Both the position numbers and the translations under genes were made by a program. From Eggerthellaceae bacterium UBA5906 (GTDB taxonomy: Bacteria > Actinomycetota > Coriobacteriia > Coriobacteriales > Eggerthellaceae), in contig DJEE01000171.1 in assembly GCA_002431805.1 (NCBI GenBank), forward strand, positions 3,448-38,802: DNA of 35,355 nucleotides. The letters run 5' to 3'. The notes below the pieces were generated by a model that had not been told where the DNA came from, did no database searches, and worked only from the letters and a program-made list of their open reading frames with translations. Positions 16,746-24,151 of this stretch are shown here, piece after piece (position 1 is the first letter of the stretch; every line of letters begins with the position of its first letter).

Positions 16746-18017
16746 TTAGGCCGGGTGGACCTGCGTGAGGCCGCCTTGGGCAAGGGCGGTTTGGAGGGCT
16801 TCGGCGAGCGTGCGCACGCCGTTGGCTAGGTCTTCGGGTTTGGTGAACTCGGTGGGTGCGTGTGCGCCGCTGCCTGCGCTGGGCACGAACAGCAGCACGC
16901 TGGGCAGGGCAGCGGCAAGGGCGACGGCGTCGTGCCCGCATACCGTTTTCGTGCGCATGCAGCTTAGGCCGCACGCAGCTGCGGCGTGCTCAACAAGCGA
17001 AACGCCGCTTTCGGGAAACGCCATGGCCTGGCGAATCTCCGTGTTCGTCACGGCAATTTCAACGCTTGCCTGCGTCTCGATTGCGGGGAAGGCAGCAACA
17101 AGATCTTCGGCTGCCGCGCGGGCGTCCGCTTCGCTTTCCGCGCGAACTTCCAGGTGAAGCTGGCATTTTGACGTCACAATGTTCGGTGAATGTGGGAACA
17201 AGCGCACTTTCGTGACCGACGTGCGCAGCTCGATGCCGCGGCGGCTGAAGTCGTCGGCCAACGTACGTGCGGCAACGGTGAGCAGCGCCATGCCGTACAG
17301 CGCGTCTTTGCGCAGGTGCATGGGGGTCGAGCCGGTATGGGACTGCTCGCCGCTGACGCTCACGTCCATTTTCACGGCGCTCCAGTTGCCCGTGACCGCT
17401 CCGATGTTCACGCCCGCGGATTCAAGCCCGGGCCCTTGCTCAACATGCAACTCGAAGTAGGCTACAGCTTGCGGCGGGGTATCGGCTCCTTGCCAGCCGC
17501 TTTTGCGCAGTGCGTCGCCGAAGCGCACGCCGCTGAGGTCTTGCGCCTGTTCGACGTCGGAAAGCTGCAGGGCGCCCGTGAACACGCGGCTGCCCATAAG
17601 ACTTGGCTCGAACCGCGCGCCCTCTTCGTTGGTCCAGTCCACAACGGCCAGGTTCACTGCAGGCACAAGCGCCCCGCTGTGCACCTGCGCATCGAGGGTT
17701 TGCGCGACGGCAAGCGCGGCCACCACGCCGTACGCGCCGTCGTAGACTCCGCCGTTTTCCTGGCTGTCCAAATGCGACCCGCACAGCACGTACGGTGCGC
17801 CATCTATCCAGGTGAACAGCCCAAAAATGTTGCCCACGGCGTCAACGTGCACCTTGGCACCCGCCGCGTGCAGCTGCTTGACAAGCCACGTGCGGTGCGC
17901 GCAATCGTCGGGTGTCAGCGCCATGCGGTCGGTTCCGCCGTTAGGCTTGCGGCCAATGGCCATCGACTCGGCGAACAATTCGGAAAAGCGTTGTGCTAGA
18001 GAAACCGGTTGACTCAT
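16746..18017 (-). CDS. M20-family amidohydrolase (N-carbamoyl-amino acid hydrolase / allantoate amidohydrolase type)
   Basis: The product is 423 residues; ATG with AGGAG seven bases upstream. It carries the two-metal M20 pattern of the hydantoinase/carbamoylase group: GSHLDSQ, DGAYGVVAALA, WTNEEGARF, the ELHVEQGP motif, GEQSHTGSTPM in the dimerisation domain and a late His in GAHAPTEF. Members cleave carbamoyl or amide bonds of N-carbamoyl amino acids, allantoate or ureidoglycine and release ammonia. The exact substrate is unknown. The gene is flanked by palindromic copies B and C, so it is in its own transcription unit or was inserted as a unit. It shares strand with the symporter-kinase-amidase operon upstream. 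Confidence 0.85.
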   Translation of the reverse strand: MSQPVSLAQRFSELFAESMAIGRKPNGGTDRMALTPDDCAHRTWLVKQLHAAGAKVHVDAVGNIFGLFTWIDGAPYVLCGSHLDSQENGGVYDGAYGVVAALAVAQTLDAQVHSGALVPAVNLAVVDWTNEEGARFEPSLMGSRVFTGALQLSDVEQAQDLSGVRFGDALRKSGWQGADTPPQAVAYFELHVEQGPGLESAGVNIGAVTGNWSAVKMDVSVSGEQSHTGSTPMHLRKDALYGMALLTVAARTLADDFSRRGIELRTSVTKVRLFPHSPNIVTSKCQLHLEVRAESEADARAAAEDLVAAFPAIETQASVEIAVTNTEIRQAMAFPESGVSLVEHAAAACGLSCMRTKTVCGHDAVALAAALPSVLLFVPSAGSGAHAPTEFTKPEDLANGVRTLAEALQTALAQGGLTQVHPA

Positions 18018-18060
18018 GAGGCGCTCCTAAGAGAGGACGTGAAGGCGGGTGGCGAATGAA

Positions 18061-18197
18061 AAATGCGATACGTTTGGATTTAAATCCGGAATGTCGAGTA
18101 GAGGGCCTTACGCCTAAAACAAAATGCCTGGTCAGCGAAGAGCGGCGAAATGGGTTACAACGCGGACTCGCATTAAAATCCAAACGTATCGCGCTTT
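18061..18197. repeat. Palindromic element copy C
   Basis: The arms 18061-18083 and 18173-18197 share GCGATACGTTTGGATTT and its complement with copies A and B. The left arm reads GGATTTAAATCC, a perfect small palindrome. CCTGGTCA is central (18127-18134). Inner CGAGT/ACTCG can pair although the sequence differs from the other copies. It begins 43 bases before the start codon of the M20 gene, so that gene's promoter is in or beside this element. Confidence 0.8.
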
Positions 18198-18234
18198 GTT
18201 GGCGTTGGGCTTGCGCGTAAGGGGGACGGCGCGC

Positions 18235-18267
18235 CAAGGGGCTGCGGGGAAACCCCGCAGCCCCTTG
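18235..18267 (-). terminator. Strong hairpin at the 3' end of the symporter operon
   Basis: A perfect 15-bp stem (CAAGGGGCTGCGGGG and complement) with an AAA loop lies 27 bases after the symporter stop. A poly-T tract is missing, so it may end or stabilise the transcript without being a standard intrinsic terminator. Confidence 0.55.
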
Positions 18268-18293
18268 CGCGGAGTTGGCTGTTTGCGTGCCGT

Positions 18294-20042
18294 TTATGAA
18301 ACGCTTGCTCCTGCGGGTGCGCTTGTGCTGCCAGCTCTTGCGCAACCTGCGGTTGCGGCTTCGCGCAACGAGCAGGCGGCTGACGCAATACCCGCCGCCA
18401 TGCCCGCATCGGCGCCGCTACGAGCACCGGCATCGCCGCCGGCAATCGCCGCTCCCACAGCATTCTCGCAGGCCACAGCGCTCACGACCTCGCTTGCGCC
18501 GCCCTCGGCAACCGCCGCCATGCCCGGCACCGTCGCACCGCCGGCCACCACGGAACGCTCGCCGCCCTCGGCAACCTCGAACAGCTCGTCAACGCGTGCG
18601 CGCTCCTTGGCGCTCGTGCCCGTCAGCAGCGACACGCTCACGTACACGATTAGGTTGATGACCAGTGCAACCACGCCGCCGGTAACGCTGCCCAGCGCGG
18701 GGATGTCATCGGGGAACGCCACGGTCAGCGCCGCCGCGCACACAAAGCCTGCAATCATTCCGGCCAGCGCGCCGTTCTTGTTGCCGAACTTGAAGAAGAT
18801 GCCCAAGAACAGCGGCACGGAAATCTGCACGACGGCCTGGTAGGAGATTTGCGCCAGCAGCTGCAGGCGATCCATGCCGTTGGTGAAGTACGCCAACACA
18901 GCGGCCAGCGCGATGAACACCATCATGCTACCCTTCGACACCAACGTCTTCTGCTTGTCGGTCAGCTTCACGCGGCTGCCCACGATGTCGTTGGCAATTT
19001 GGGTGCCCGCGGCCTGCACGCTGCCGTCGATGTGCCCGATGGAGCCGGCGAAAATCATGGTGAGCCCCAGGCCTAACAGCCACACGCCGCCGTAGTTTTC
19101 AAGCAGCGTGGTCCAGCCGGCCTGCGGGTTGGCGGCAACACCGGTGATGTGCGCGGCGGCCAGCATCACCACGGTAAGCAGCGCGTAGAACCCGCCGGCA
19201 ATGAGCATGGCGTAGTTCGTGGACTTCTTCACTGACTTCACGTTGTTGGCGGTGTAGATGCGCACGAAGCTCATCGGCCAGCACAGCGCGCCAACCACGC
19301 CGGTGAACACGCTGCTGAACATGTACAGCGGGCCGTAGGAGTCGCCGTCGCCGGGCAAAAACAGCAGCTGGTTGGGCAGCTCGGACAGGTAAGACCAGTT
19401 CGCGGGCGAATTCGGCGCCACCAGCATCAGCACGCACACGGCGGCGGCAATCACGTACGCCACCAGGCCTTGGTACATGTCGGTGTACACCAGGCCACGC
19501 ATGCCCATGCGCACCGTCCAGATTTGACGAATCAGCACGGTTGCCAGGCCCACCAGCAAGCATACCGGCAGCGCCCACGTACCGCCCGAGGCAATGGAGA
19601 ACACGGTGGCCAGCGCCTGCATGCCCAGGATAACCCACGGCAAAATGGCAATCACGCCGATGATGGACGTCACCACGCCCACAGCCTTGGAGCCGTAGCG
19701 CAAACGCAGCAGGTCAGGCTGGGTGACCAGGTCGTAGTGCTTGCCCCAGCGCCAAGCGCGCGTGGCGATGAAGTACATGGCCGCAAGCCCCAACGTGGAG
19801 TACGCTAGGCCGTAGAAGCCGAACACGCCCGACGCCACCGACAGGCCGGCGAACGAGATGAACACCGTGCCCGGCCACCACGAGTTCACGTAGCTCATTG
19901 CCACGAACCACGGGCCGAACGAGCGCCCGCCCACGGCGTAATCGTCGAACGACTTCGACTTTTTCAGCGTCATGTACAGGACAATGATGATTCCCAGGAA
20001 GAAAACCCCGAGCATTCCCAGCATGACGGCCATGCTATTCAC
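18294..20042 (-). CDS. Sodium:solute symporter (SSS family) with Ala-rich C-terminal tail
   Basis: The product is 582 residues. Residues 1-480 have about 13 membrane helices with SSS features: SFDDYAVGGRSFGPWFVAMSY, the RYGSKAVGVVTS loop and AGSIGHIDGSVQAAGTQIAND. The last 95 residues or so are Ala/Gly-rich low complexity with no family match. The start overlaps the end of the small membrane gene by eight bases, as for PanF-YhdT and ActP-YjcH pairs. Substrates in this family include pantothenate, proline, acetate and choline-like compounds. The operon context with kinase and amidase suggests an amine or amide. Confidence 0.8.
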   Translation of the reverse strand: MNSMAVMLGMLGVFFLGIIIVLYMTLKKSKSFDDYAVGGRSFGPWFVAMSYVNSWWPGTVFISFAGLSVASGVFGFYGLAYSTLGLAAMYFIATRAWRWGKHYDLVTQPDLLRLRYGSKAVGVVTSIIGVIAILPWVILGMQALATVFSIASGGTWALPVCLLVGLATVLIRQIWTVRMGMRGLVYTDMYQGLVAYVIAAAVCVLMLVAPNSPANWSYLSELPNQLLFLPGDGDSYGPLYMFSSVFTGVVGALCWPMSFVRIYTANNVKSVKKSTNYAMLIAGGFYALLTVVMLAAAHITGVAANPQAGWTTLLENYGGVWLLGLGLTMIFAGSIGHIDGSVQAAGTQIANDIVGSRVKLTDKQKTLVSKGSMMVFIALAAVLAYFTNGMDRLQLLAQISYQAVVQISVPLFLGIFFKFGNKNGALAGMIAGFVCAAALTVAFPDDIPALGSVTGGVVALVINLIVYVSVSLLTGTSAKERARVDELFEVAEGGERSVVAGGATVPGMAAVAEGGASEVVSAVACENAVGAAIAGGDAGARSGADAGMAAGIASAACSLREAATAGCARAGSTSAPAGASVS

Positions 20043-20307
20043 CTCCCGCGGTTACGGGGGCGGGCTCGCAGTCAATCTCGCCGCGCACCGTCTCAACCCA
20101 GTACAGGGCGAACATCATGACAACCAGCAACGCAAAATCGGCAATCCAATACCACATGGCCACCGGCGCGCCTAGAATCAGCGCGCCGTTGCCGCTGGCC
20201 GAGAAGTACAGCGGCGGGCACACGGCTGCGAGCACCAGCAGCGCGTAGGCACCGCCGAACACGATGTTCTTCGTGCGCTTCGACATGTTCTTGATGAGCT
20301 GCTTCAT
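20035..20307 (-). CDS. Small two-helix membrane protein, partner of the symporter
   Basis: The product is 90 residues. The ATG at 20307 is chosen because AAGGAG lies eight bases upstream. There are two likely membrane helices (IVFGGAYALLVLAAVCPPLYF and a segment around WIADFALLVVMMFALYWV) and short charged ends. It overlaps the symporter start. Small DUF485/DUF997/DUF4212-type proteins often precede SSS transporters and are thought to assist them; this one fits that place and shape, though I cannot fix its family. Confidence 0.7.
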   Translation of the reverse strand: MKQLIKNMSKRTKNIVFGGAYALLVLAAVCPPLYFSASGNGALILGAPVAMWYWIADFALLVVMMFALYWVETVRGEIDCEPAPVTAGGE

Positions 20308-20361
20308 TTCAAAACTCCTTCGCTTCCAAGGGTTATTACCGAATATCACCAGGCCAGGCGC

Positions 20362-21342
20362 TTAAATGGCGCGCACGCACCCGCTCCAATCAATGGAGCG
20401 CTGGTACGTAACTGCGCGCATAAGCTTCCATATGCCGTATTTCCAGTAGTCGAACGCCACATCGCGAACCTTTGAGTTGATAATGCCCCACATGCCCCAT
20501 TTCAGGTCGCCCATCACGCGCGACACGCGGATGCGGGCAAGCTCTTCGCGCCTGACCTGGCCGTAGTAGGCTTCAATAAGCGGCAGCATGTCCTCGTCGT
20601 CGTAGAACATTTCGCAGAAGAACAGGCCTAACTCGTAGGTTGCCTCGTTGTCGCCGCAGAACTCGAAGTCAATCAGGCGCATCTCGTCGCCCTTCACCAT
20701 GAAGTTGCCGGGCATGGGGTCGTTGTGGCACGGCACCAAATCGATGCCCGATGCCAGAAAACGGTGCTTGACCTCGTCGTAATCCTCAAGCAGGTGCGCG
20801 GCCCACGAGGGCAGCGAAAGCCCCAGCTTGTGCATCTGGTCGATGTGCTGGTCAACTTGGTCGAACATCATGTTCGTTTTCCCGAACGTTTCGCTGGTGT
20901 GCAGCGCGCGGTAGGTTTCCATAACCTGCAGCCCCTGCTCAGGCGTGCGCAGCGTGGTGGTGGTGCAGGTGTCGAATCCGCGCAAAAACTCGGTCACTTC
21001 CACGCCGCTTTCGGGGTCAAACTCGTACACCTTCGCGCCAATGCCCAGGTCAGATGCCTTCATGGCACCGGCGTGGCCCACACTGCGGTCGATGAAGGCC
21101 GTGCCTGTGCCCGGCACCTTGATGAAGAATTCGCGGCTCATCTCGTCGCGCACGTACCAGTTCTCGTTGTTCAAGCCGCCGTCAACGGGCTTGACCATCA
21201 GGTTCTTGCCATCCCACATGGAAACGCCCTCCATGGCCTGGCGCACGCCGGCGGGAAGGGTGCACGCGGGCGGGCATGCGATGGTGCGGGTAGACGCGGC
21301 CGGGGCAAGTTCGGCCGCCATATCGGAAACGATGCTGCTCAT
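20362..21342 (-). CDS. Choline/ethanolamine-type kinase (APH/LicA fold)
   Basis: The product is 326 residues. The start at 21342 overlaps the stop of the preceding gene as ATGA, which points to translational coupling. The N-lobe contains NNENWYV and EFFIKVPGTG with the nucleotide-binding Lys. The catalytic loop is CHNDPMPGNF (His206, Asp208, Asn213) and the metal site is LIDFEFCG (Asp225, Glu227), close to the choline/ethanolamine kinase pattern HND-PGN and IDFEY. YELGLFFCEMF following it also fits. It probably phosphorylates an alcohol group on a small amine. The gene just upstream encodes a related protein that lacks the metal-binding Asp. Confidence 0.8.
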   Translation of the reverse strand: MSSIVSDMAAELAPAASTRTIACPPACTLPAGVRQAMEGVSMWDGKNLMVKPVDGGLNNENWYVRDEMSREFFIKVPGTGTAFIDRSVGHAGAMKASDLGIGAKVYEFDPESGVEVTEFLRGFDTCTTTTLRTPEQGLQVMETYRALHTSETFGKTNMMFDQVDQHIDQMHKLGLSLPSWAAHLLEDYDEVKHRFLASGIDLVPCHNDPMPGNFMVKGDEMRLIDFEFCGDNEATYELGLFFCEMFYDDEDMLPLIEAYYGQVRREELARIRVSRVMGDLKWGMWGIINSKVRDVAFDYWKYGIWKLMRAVTYQRSIDWSGCVRAI

Positions 21343-22370
21343 CGGGCTGCCTCCAACCATTCATTGAGTTCGCGGAACAAATCCAGCTGATGGCGCGCTT
21401 TGACGAGGCGCCACATGCCGTACTTCGTGCAATCGATGGACTTGTCGGCGTTTATCCGGCTGCGCCACAGGCCGATAAGCGCCCACAGCACGCCATCGAG
21501 CACGGCGAAGCCTTGCGCGGCGAACGCGCAGGTGGGGTCAAGCCCTAAGCGGTGCAGCACCTGCGCGTCGTCCACCACGCAAAACGGGTGCAGCTCGGAA
21601 AGCACCGAGCCCGCTTCCTCGTACGGGTCGCGCAGCCCGCACAGCGTCCAGCCGGTAAGCTTCGGCATGGCGGCGGGGTCGGTGGTGTCAAACAGCACGT
21701 TAGACGCTGCGCCGTCGCCGTGGCACAGCACCGGCTCGTGCGCGATGGTGGGCGCGGCGGCAATGAACGGCTCAAGCGCCGCTAAGATGCGGTCGATGTC
21801 GCGCGGCAGCGTCATGCCGGCCTCGCCGCAGCGGGCGCGCATGACGGCCACATCGTGCACCACGGAGCGCGCTGCAACGCTACGGGCGCAGGTGAGGGCA
21901 CGTTTTCCCAGGTCAATGGTGTGCACGGCCTTGCGCACGTCCAGCGTGTGCAGCAGCAGGCGGGTGTCGCGCAGCTCGTCAAGCTTGGCACTGCGCCATG
22001 TTTCAGGCAGCTGCGTAGTGATGATGTCGTTGCCCGACGCCTCCACTACTGCAGGCGCGATGCCAACTTGCCCTGCGGCGCGCATGACGGTGACGATGCT
22101 TTCAAGCGGCGAGGCGTACATGGCGTTTTCCTCGGTGAAGCGACGGCGCACCACGCGCTGGCCGTTCGGGCCGACGCCCTCGGCAAACTCGCCGTCGCCG
22201 CCCACCCAACTTGGGGTGATGTCGCAGGTTATGGGCGCAACCCATTGCCAGGCTCTGGTAACGGGGCGGCTTGCGGCAACGGTGGCGCCGGCGCGCAGCG
22301 GCGCTCCAGCGGTAACGGTGTTGTTGACGGCCGCGGCGGCGGGCCGTTCAAGCGTTGCGGCGTTACTCAT
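21339..22370 (-). CDS. Pseudokinase-like paralog of the downstream choline/ethanolamine-type kinase
   Basis: The product is 343 residues. The start ATG at 22370 overlaps the amidase stop by eight bases; an 84-residue longer reading is Pro/Arg-rich antisense of the amidase and is rejected. It aligns with the next gene's product: LCHGDGAASN (His217, Asp219, Asn224) matches CHNDPMPGN, and the C-terminal KYGMWRLVKA matches KYGIWKLMRA. Where the active kinase has LIDFEFCG, this has LTGWTLCG, so the metal-binding Asp is Gly240 and the Glu is Thr. The N-lobe reads VVRRRF where the partner has FFIKV. It is likely a regulatory or scaffolding subunit for its coupled partner. An unusual active enzyme is still possible. 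Confidence 0.7.
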   Translation of the reverse strand: MSNAATLERPAAAAVNNTVTAGAPLRAGATVAASRPVTRAWQWVAPITCDITPSWVGGDGEFAEGVGPNGQRVVRRRFTEENAMYASPLESIVTVMRAAGQVGIAPAVVEASGNDIITTQLPETWRSAKLDELRDTRLLLHTLDVRKAVHTIDLGKRALTCARSVAARSVVHDVAVMRARCGEAGMTLPRDIDRILAALEPFIAAAPTIAHEPVLCHGDGAASNVLFDTTDPAAMPKLTGWTLCGLRDPYEEAGSVLSELHPFCVVDDAQVLHRLGLDPTCAFAAQGFAVLDGVLWALIGLWRSRINADKSIDCTKYGMWRLVKARHQLDLFRELNEWLEAAR

Positions 22371-23751
22371 ATACGGGCACCTTCTTAAACGTGGGGAACG
22401 GGGATACGGTCGGGCGCGTGGCTTCCAGATAGCCGGCCACGGCCAGCGCGCCGGCGTCGTCGAAGCGGCGGGCGGCAACCTGCACGCCAATGGGCAGGTT
22501 GGTTGCGGCGTCGTTGGCCTCGCGGTACACCGCGGCGGGCTGGCCGGTTTGGTTGAACCAGGCCGTGTAGTGCGTGTGGTGCAGCAGCATGGCCTCGTCG
22601 CCCGGGCCGGGGGTGTCGGCGGCAAACGGCAGCGTGGGAATAACGGGGCTTACCAGAAAGTCGAACGCACCGGTGGCCTGCTCAATCTTCGCCACGGTGG
22701 CAAGCAGCCCGCACATGGCGTCCTCGTAGTCGGCCATGGGGATGGCATCGGCGCCTTCAAGCCAGGTGCGCACCAGGTCAAGTACCGCTTCGGGGTGGCG
22801 CGAGGCGCGCACCTCGGCGCCGGCGTGGGCCTTGAACACCAGGTCGGCATTGGCGAAATCGGCTTCGCCAAGCTCAAGCGTCACGGGCTCCACGGCAAAA
22901 CCGGCGGCTTCCAAGCGCGCCGCGGCGGCTTGTGCAGCGGCGGCAACGGCCGGCGCGGTGGGCGTGCCGTAGCCAACGTCTAGCAGCAAACCCACGCGCG
23001 GCAGACGCTGCAGCACCTCTTCGAAGGCGGTGGCGTGAAACGCGTCCGGCAGGCACATGGGGTCGGTGGGCGCCTGCTTTCCCACGGCAAGCAGGCCTTC
23101 CACCACGTCGGTCACGCTGCGTCCCATCACGCCGGACGAGCGCATGGTCGACGCGGGCGAATAGGCGATGCGCCCTTGCGTGGGCTTGATGGCCGCCAAG
23201 CCGCAGTGCGCGGCGGGCAGGCGTACGCTGCCGGCGATGTCGGTGCCCAGCCCAAACGCGCCTAGGCCGCATGCCAGCGACGCGCCCACGCCGGCGCTTG
23301 ACCCGCCGGGGCTTACGGCGGTGTCCCACGGGTTGCGCACGATGCCGAACTGGCTGGATATACCGCTGCCCAGCATGCCCATGTCGGGCATGGTCGTTTT
23401 CGCCACCACGATGGCGCCGGCTTCGCGCAGCCGTGCGATAGGCTCGGACGTGCCGGCCGACGGTGCGTCGCCGTCGTGGATGGCGCTGCCGTGCCAACGC
23501 TTCATACCGGCAATGTGGTAGCTGTCTTTCACCACCACGGGCACGCCGTCAAGCGGGCCTTTCGGGCATCCGGCGGCCCAGCGCTGCTCGCTTTCGCGCG
23601 CCTCGTCAAGCGCCGTGGGACTGATTTGGCTGATGGCGTTCACCGTGTCAGCCACCTCTTCGGCGTATGCCAGCTGCGCCTTGATCGCCTCGATGGGCGA
23701 AAGTTCGCGGCGGCGGTACGCCGAGCGGAATTGTGCGGTTCCGAATAGCAT
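22363..23751 (-). CDS. Amidase signature (AS) family hydrolase
   Basis: The product is 462 residues. The ATG at 23751 has AGGAG five bases upstream and is preferred over one 39 bases further up. The Ser-cisSer-Lys triad is complete: Lys75 in VVVKDSYH, Ser151 in SPGGSSAG and nucleophile Ser175 in GTDIAGSVRLPA. Spacing (76 and 24 residues) is as in GatA and fatty acid amide hydrolase. The family hydrolyses amides ranging from Gln to fatty-acid ethanolamides. As the first gene of an overlapping operon with kinase-like genes and a symporter, it may free an amine from an amide. GatA itself is unlikely because gatB and gatC are absent. Confidence 0.85.
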   Translation of the reverse strand: MLFGTAQFRSAYRRRELSPIEAIKAQLAYAEEVADTVNAISQISPTALDEARESEQRWAAGCPKGPLDGVPVVVKDSYHIAGMKRWHGSAIHDGDAPSAGTSEPIARLREAGAIVVAKTTMPDMGMLGSGISSQFGIVRNPWDTAVSPGGSSAGVGASLACGLGAFGLGTDIAGSVRLPAAHCGLAAIKPTQGRIAYSPASTMRSSGVMGRSVTDVVEGLLAVGKQAPTDPMCLPDAFHATAFEEVLQRLPRVGLLLDVGYGTPTAPAVAAAAQAAAARLEAAGFAVEPVTLELGEADFANADLVFKAHAGAEVRASRHPEAVLDLVRTWLEGADAIPMADYEDAMCGLLATVAKIEQATGAFDFLVSPVIPTLPFAADTPGPGDEAMLLHHTHYTAWFNQTGQPAAVYREANDAATNLPIGVQVAARRFDDAGALAVAGYLEATRPTVSPFPTFKKVPVYE

Positions 23752-23847
23752 GTGTGCTCCTAACCGAAGTGTTCGGGAAGCATTGTCCATGCCCGGTGTT
23801 TCGCGTTTTCGACCCCTGCGTAGAAGCTACGTAACGAAAAGCGTTCG

Positions 23848-23894
23848 GAATTGTTTCAAAACGCGAAACGAATTGTTTCGTTTCGGCACGAAAC
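23848..23894. promoter_or_regulatory. Array of GTTTC/GAAAC half-sites in the amidase-kinase divergent promoter region
   Basis: GAATTGTTTC is repeated directly at 23848-23857 and 23870-23879, 22 bases (two helical turns) apart. CGAAAC-GAATT-GTTTCG (23864-23880) is a palindrome with a five-base spacer, and another GAAAC follows at 23890-23894. Such spacing is typical of an operator for a dimeric repressor or activator that controls both divergent units. The same GAAACGAA core occurs before the permease gene. Confidence 0.5.
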
Positions 23895-24020
23895 CGTTTT
23901 GCAACGGGGTTGGCGGTACGGTTAGCACCAAGAAAACGATGTGCGCGAGCGTTATTGTTGCCGCGCACAAGCGCTTGCGTTGTTGATTGTTGCGATTGGG
24001 GCGTTGCCGCTGCGGTTGCA

Positions 24021-24062
24021 CTGCAGCGGCAGCCGCGGTTGCGGCTGTGGCTGCCGCTGCAG
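24021..24062 (+). other. Large hairpin in the leader of the divergent kinase gene
   Basis: CTGCAGCGGCAGCC at 24021-24034 pairs perfectly with 24049-24062. No T-run follows. A 16-mer TGTGCGCGAGCGTTAT at 23940-23955 recurs at 24116-24131, just before the kinase ribosome site. Together these fill most of the 400-base divergent gap, which otherwise shows no gene. Confidence 0.5.
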
Positions 24063-24151
24063 CTATGGTCGGCAGCGCGCTGTTTGCGTGATGCCGTGAC
24101 GGGTGGCGTTGCTGTTGTGCGCGAGCGTTATATAAGGACGAGGAGGATAGC

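Noticed and set aside
16211..16768. 185-codon + strand frame in the PII/M20 gap
   Set aside because: It runs through a hairpin, the G-quadruplex repeat and palindromic copy B, with no family pattern and no ribosome site.
22371..22625. 84-codon N-terminal extension of the pseudokinase
   Set aside because: It is read out of frame through the amidase gene; ATG at 22370 overlapping the amidase stop is the natural start.
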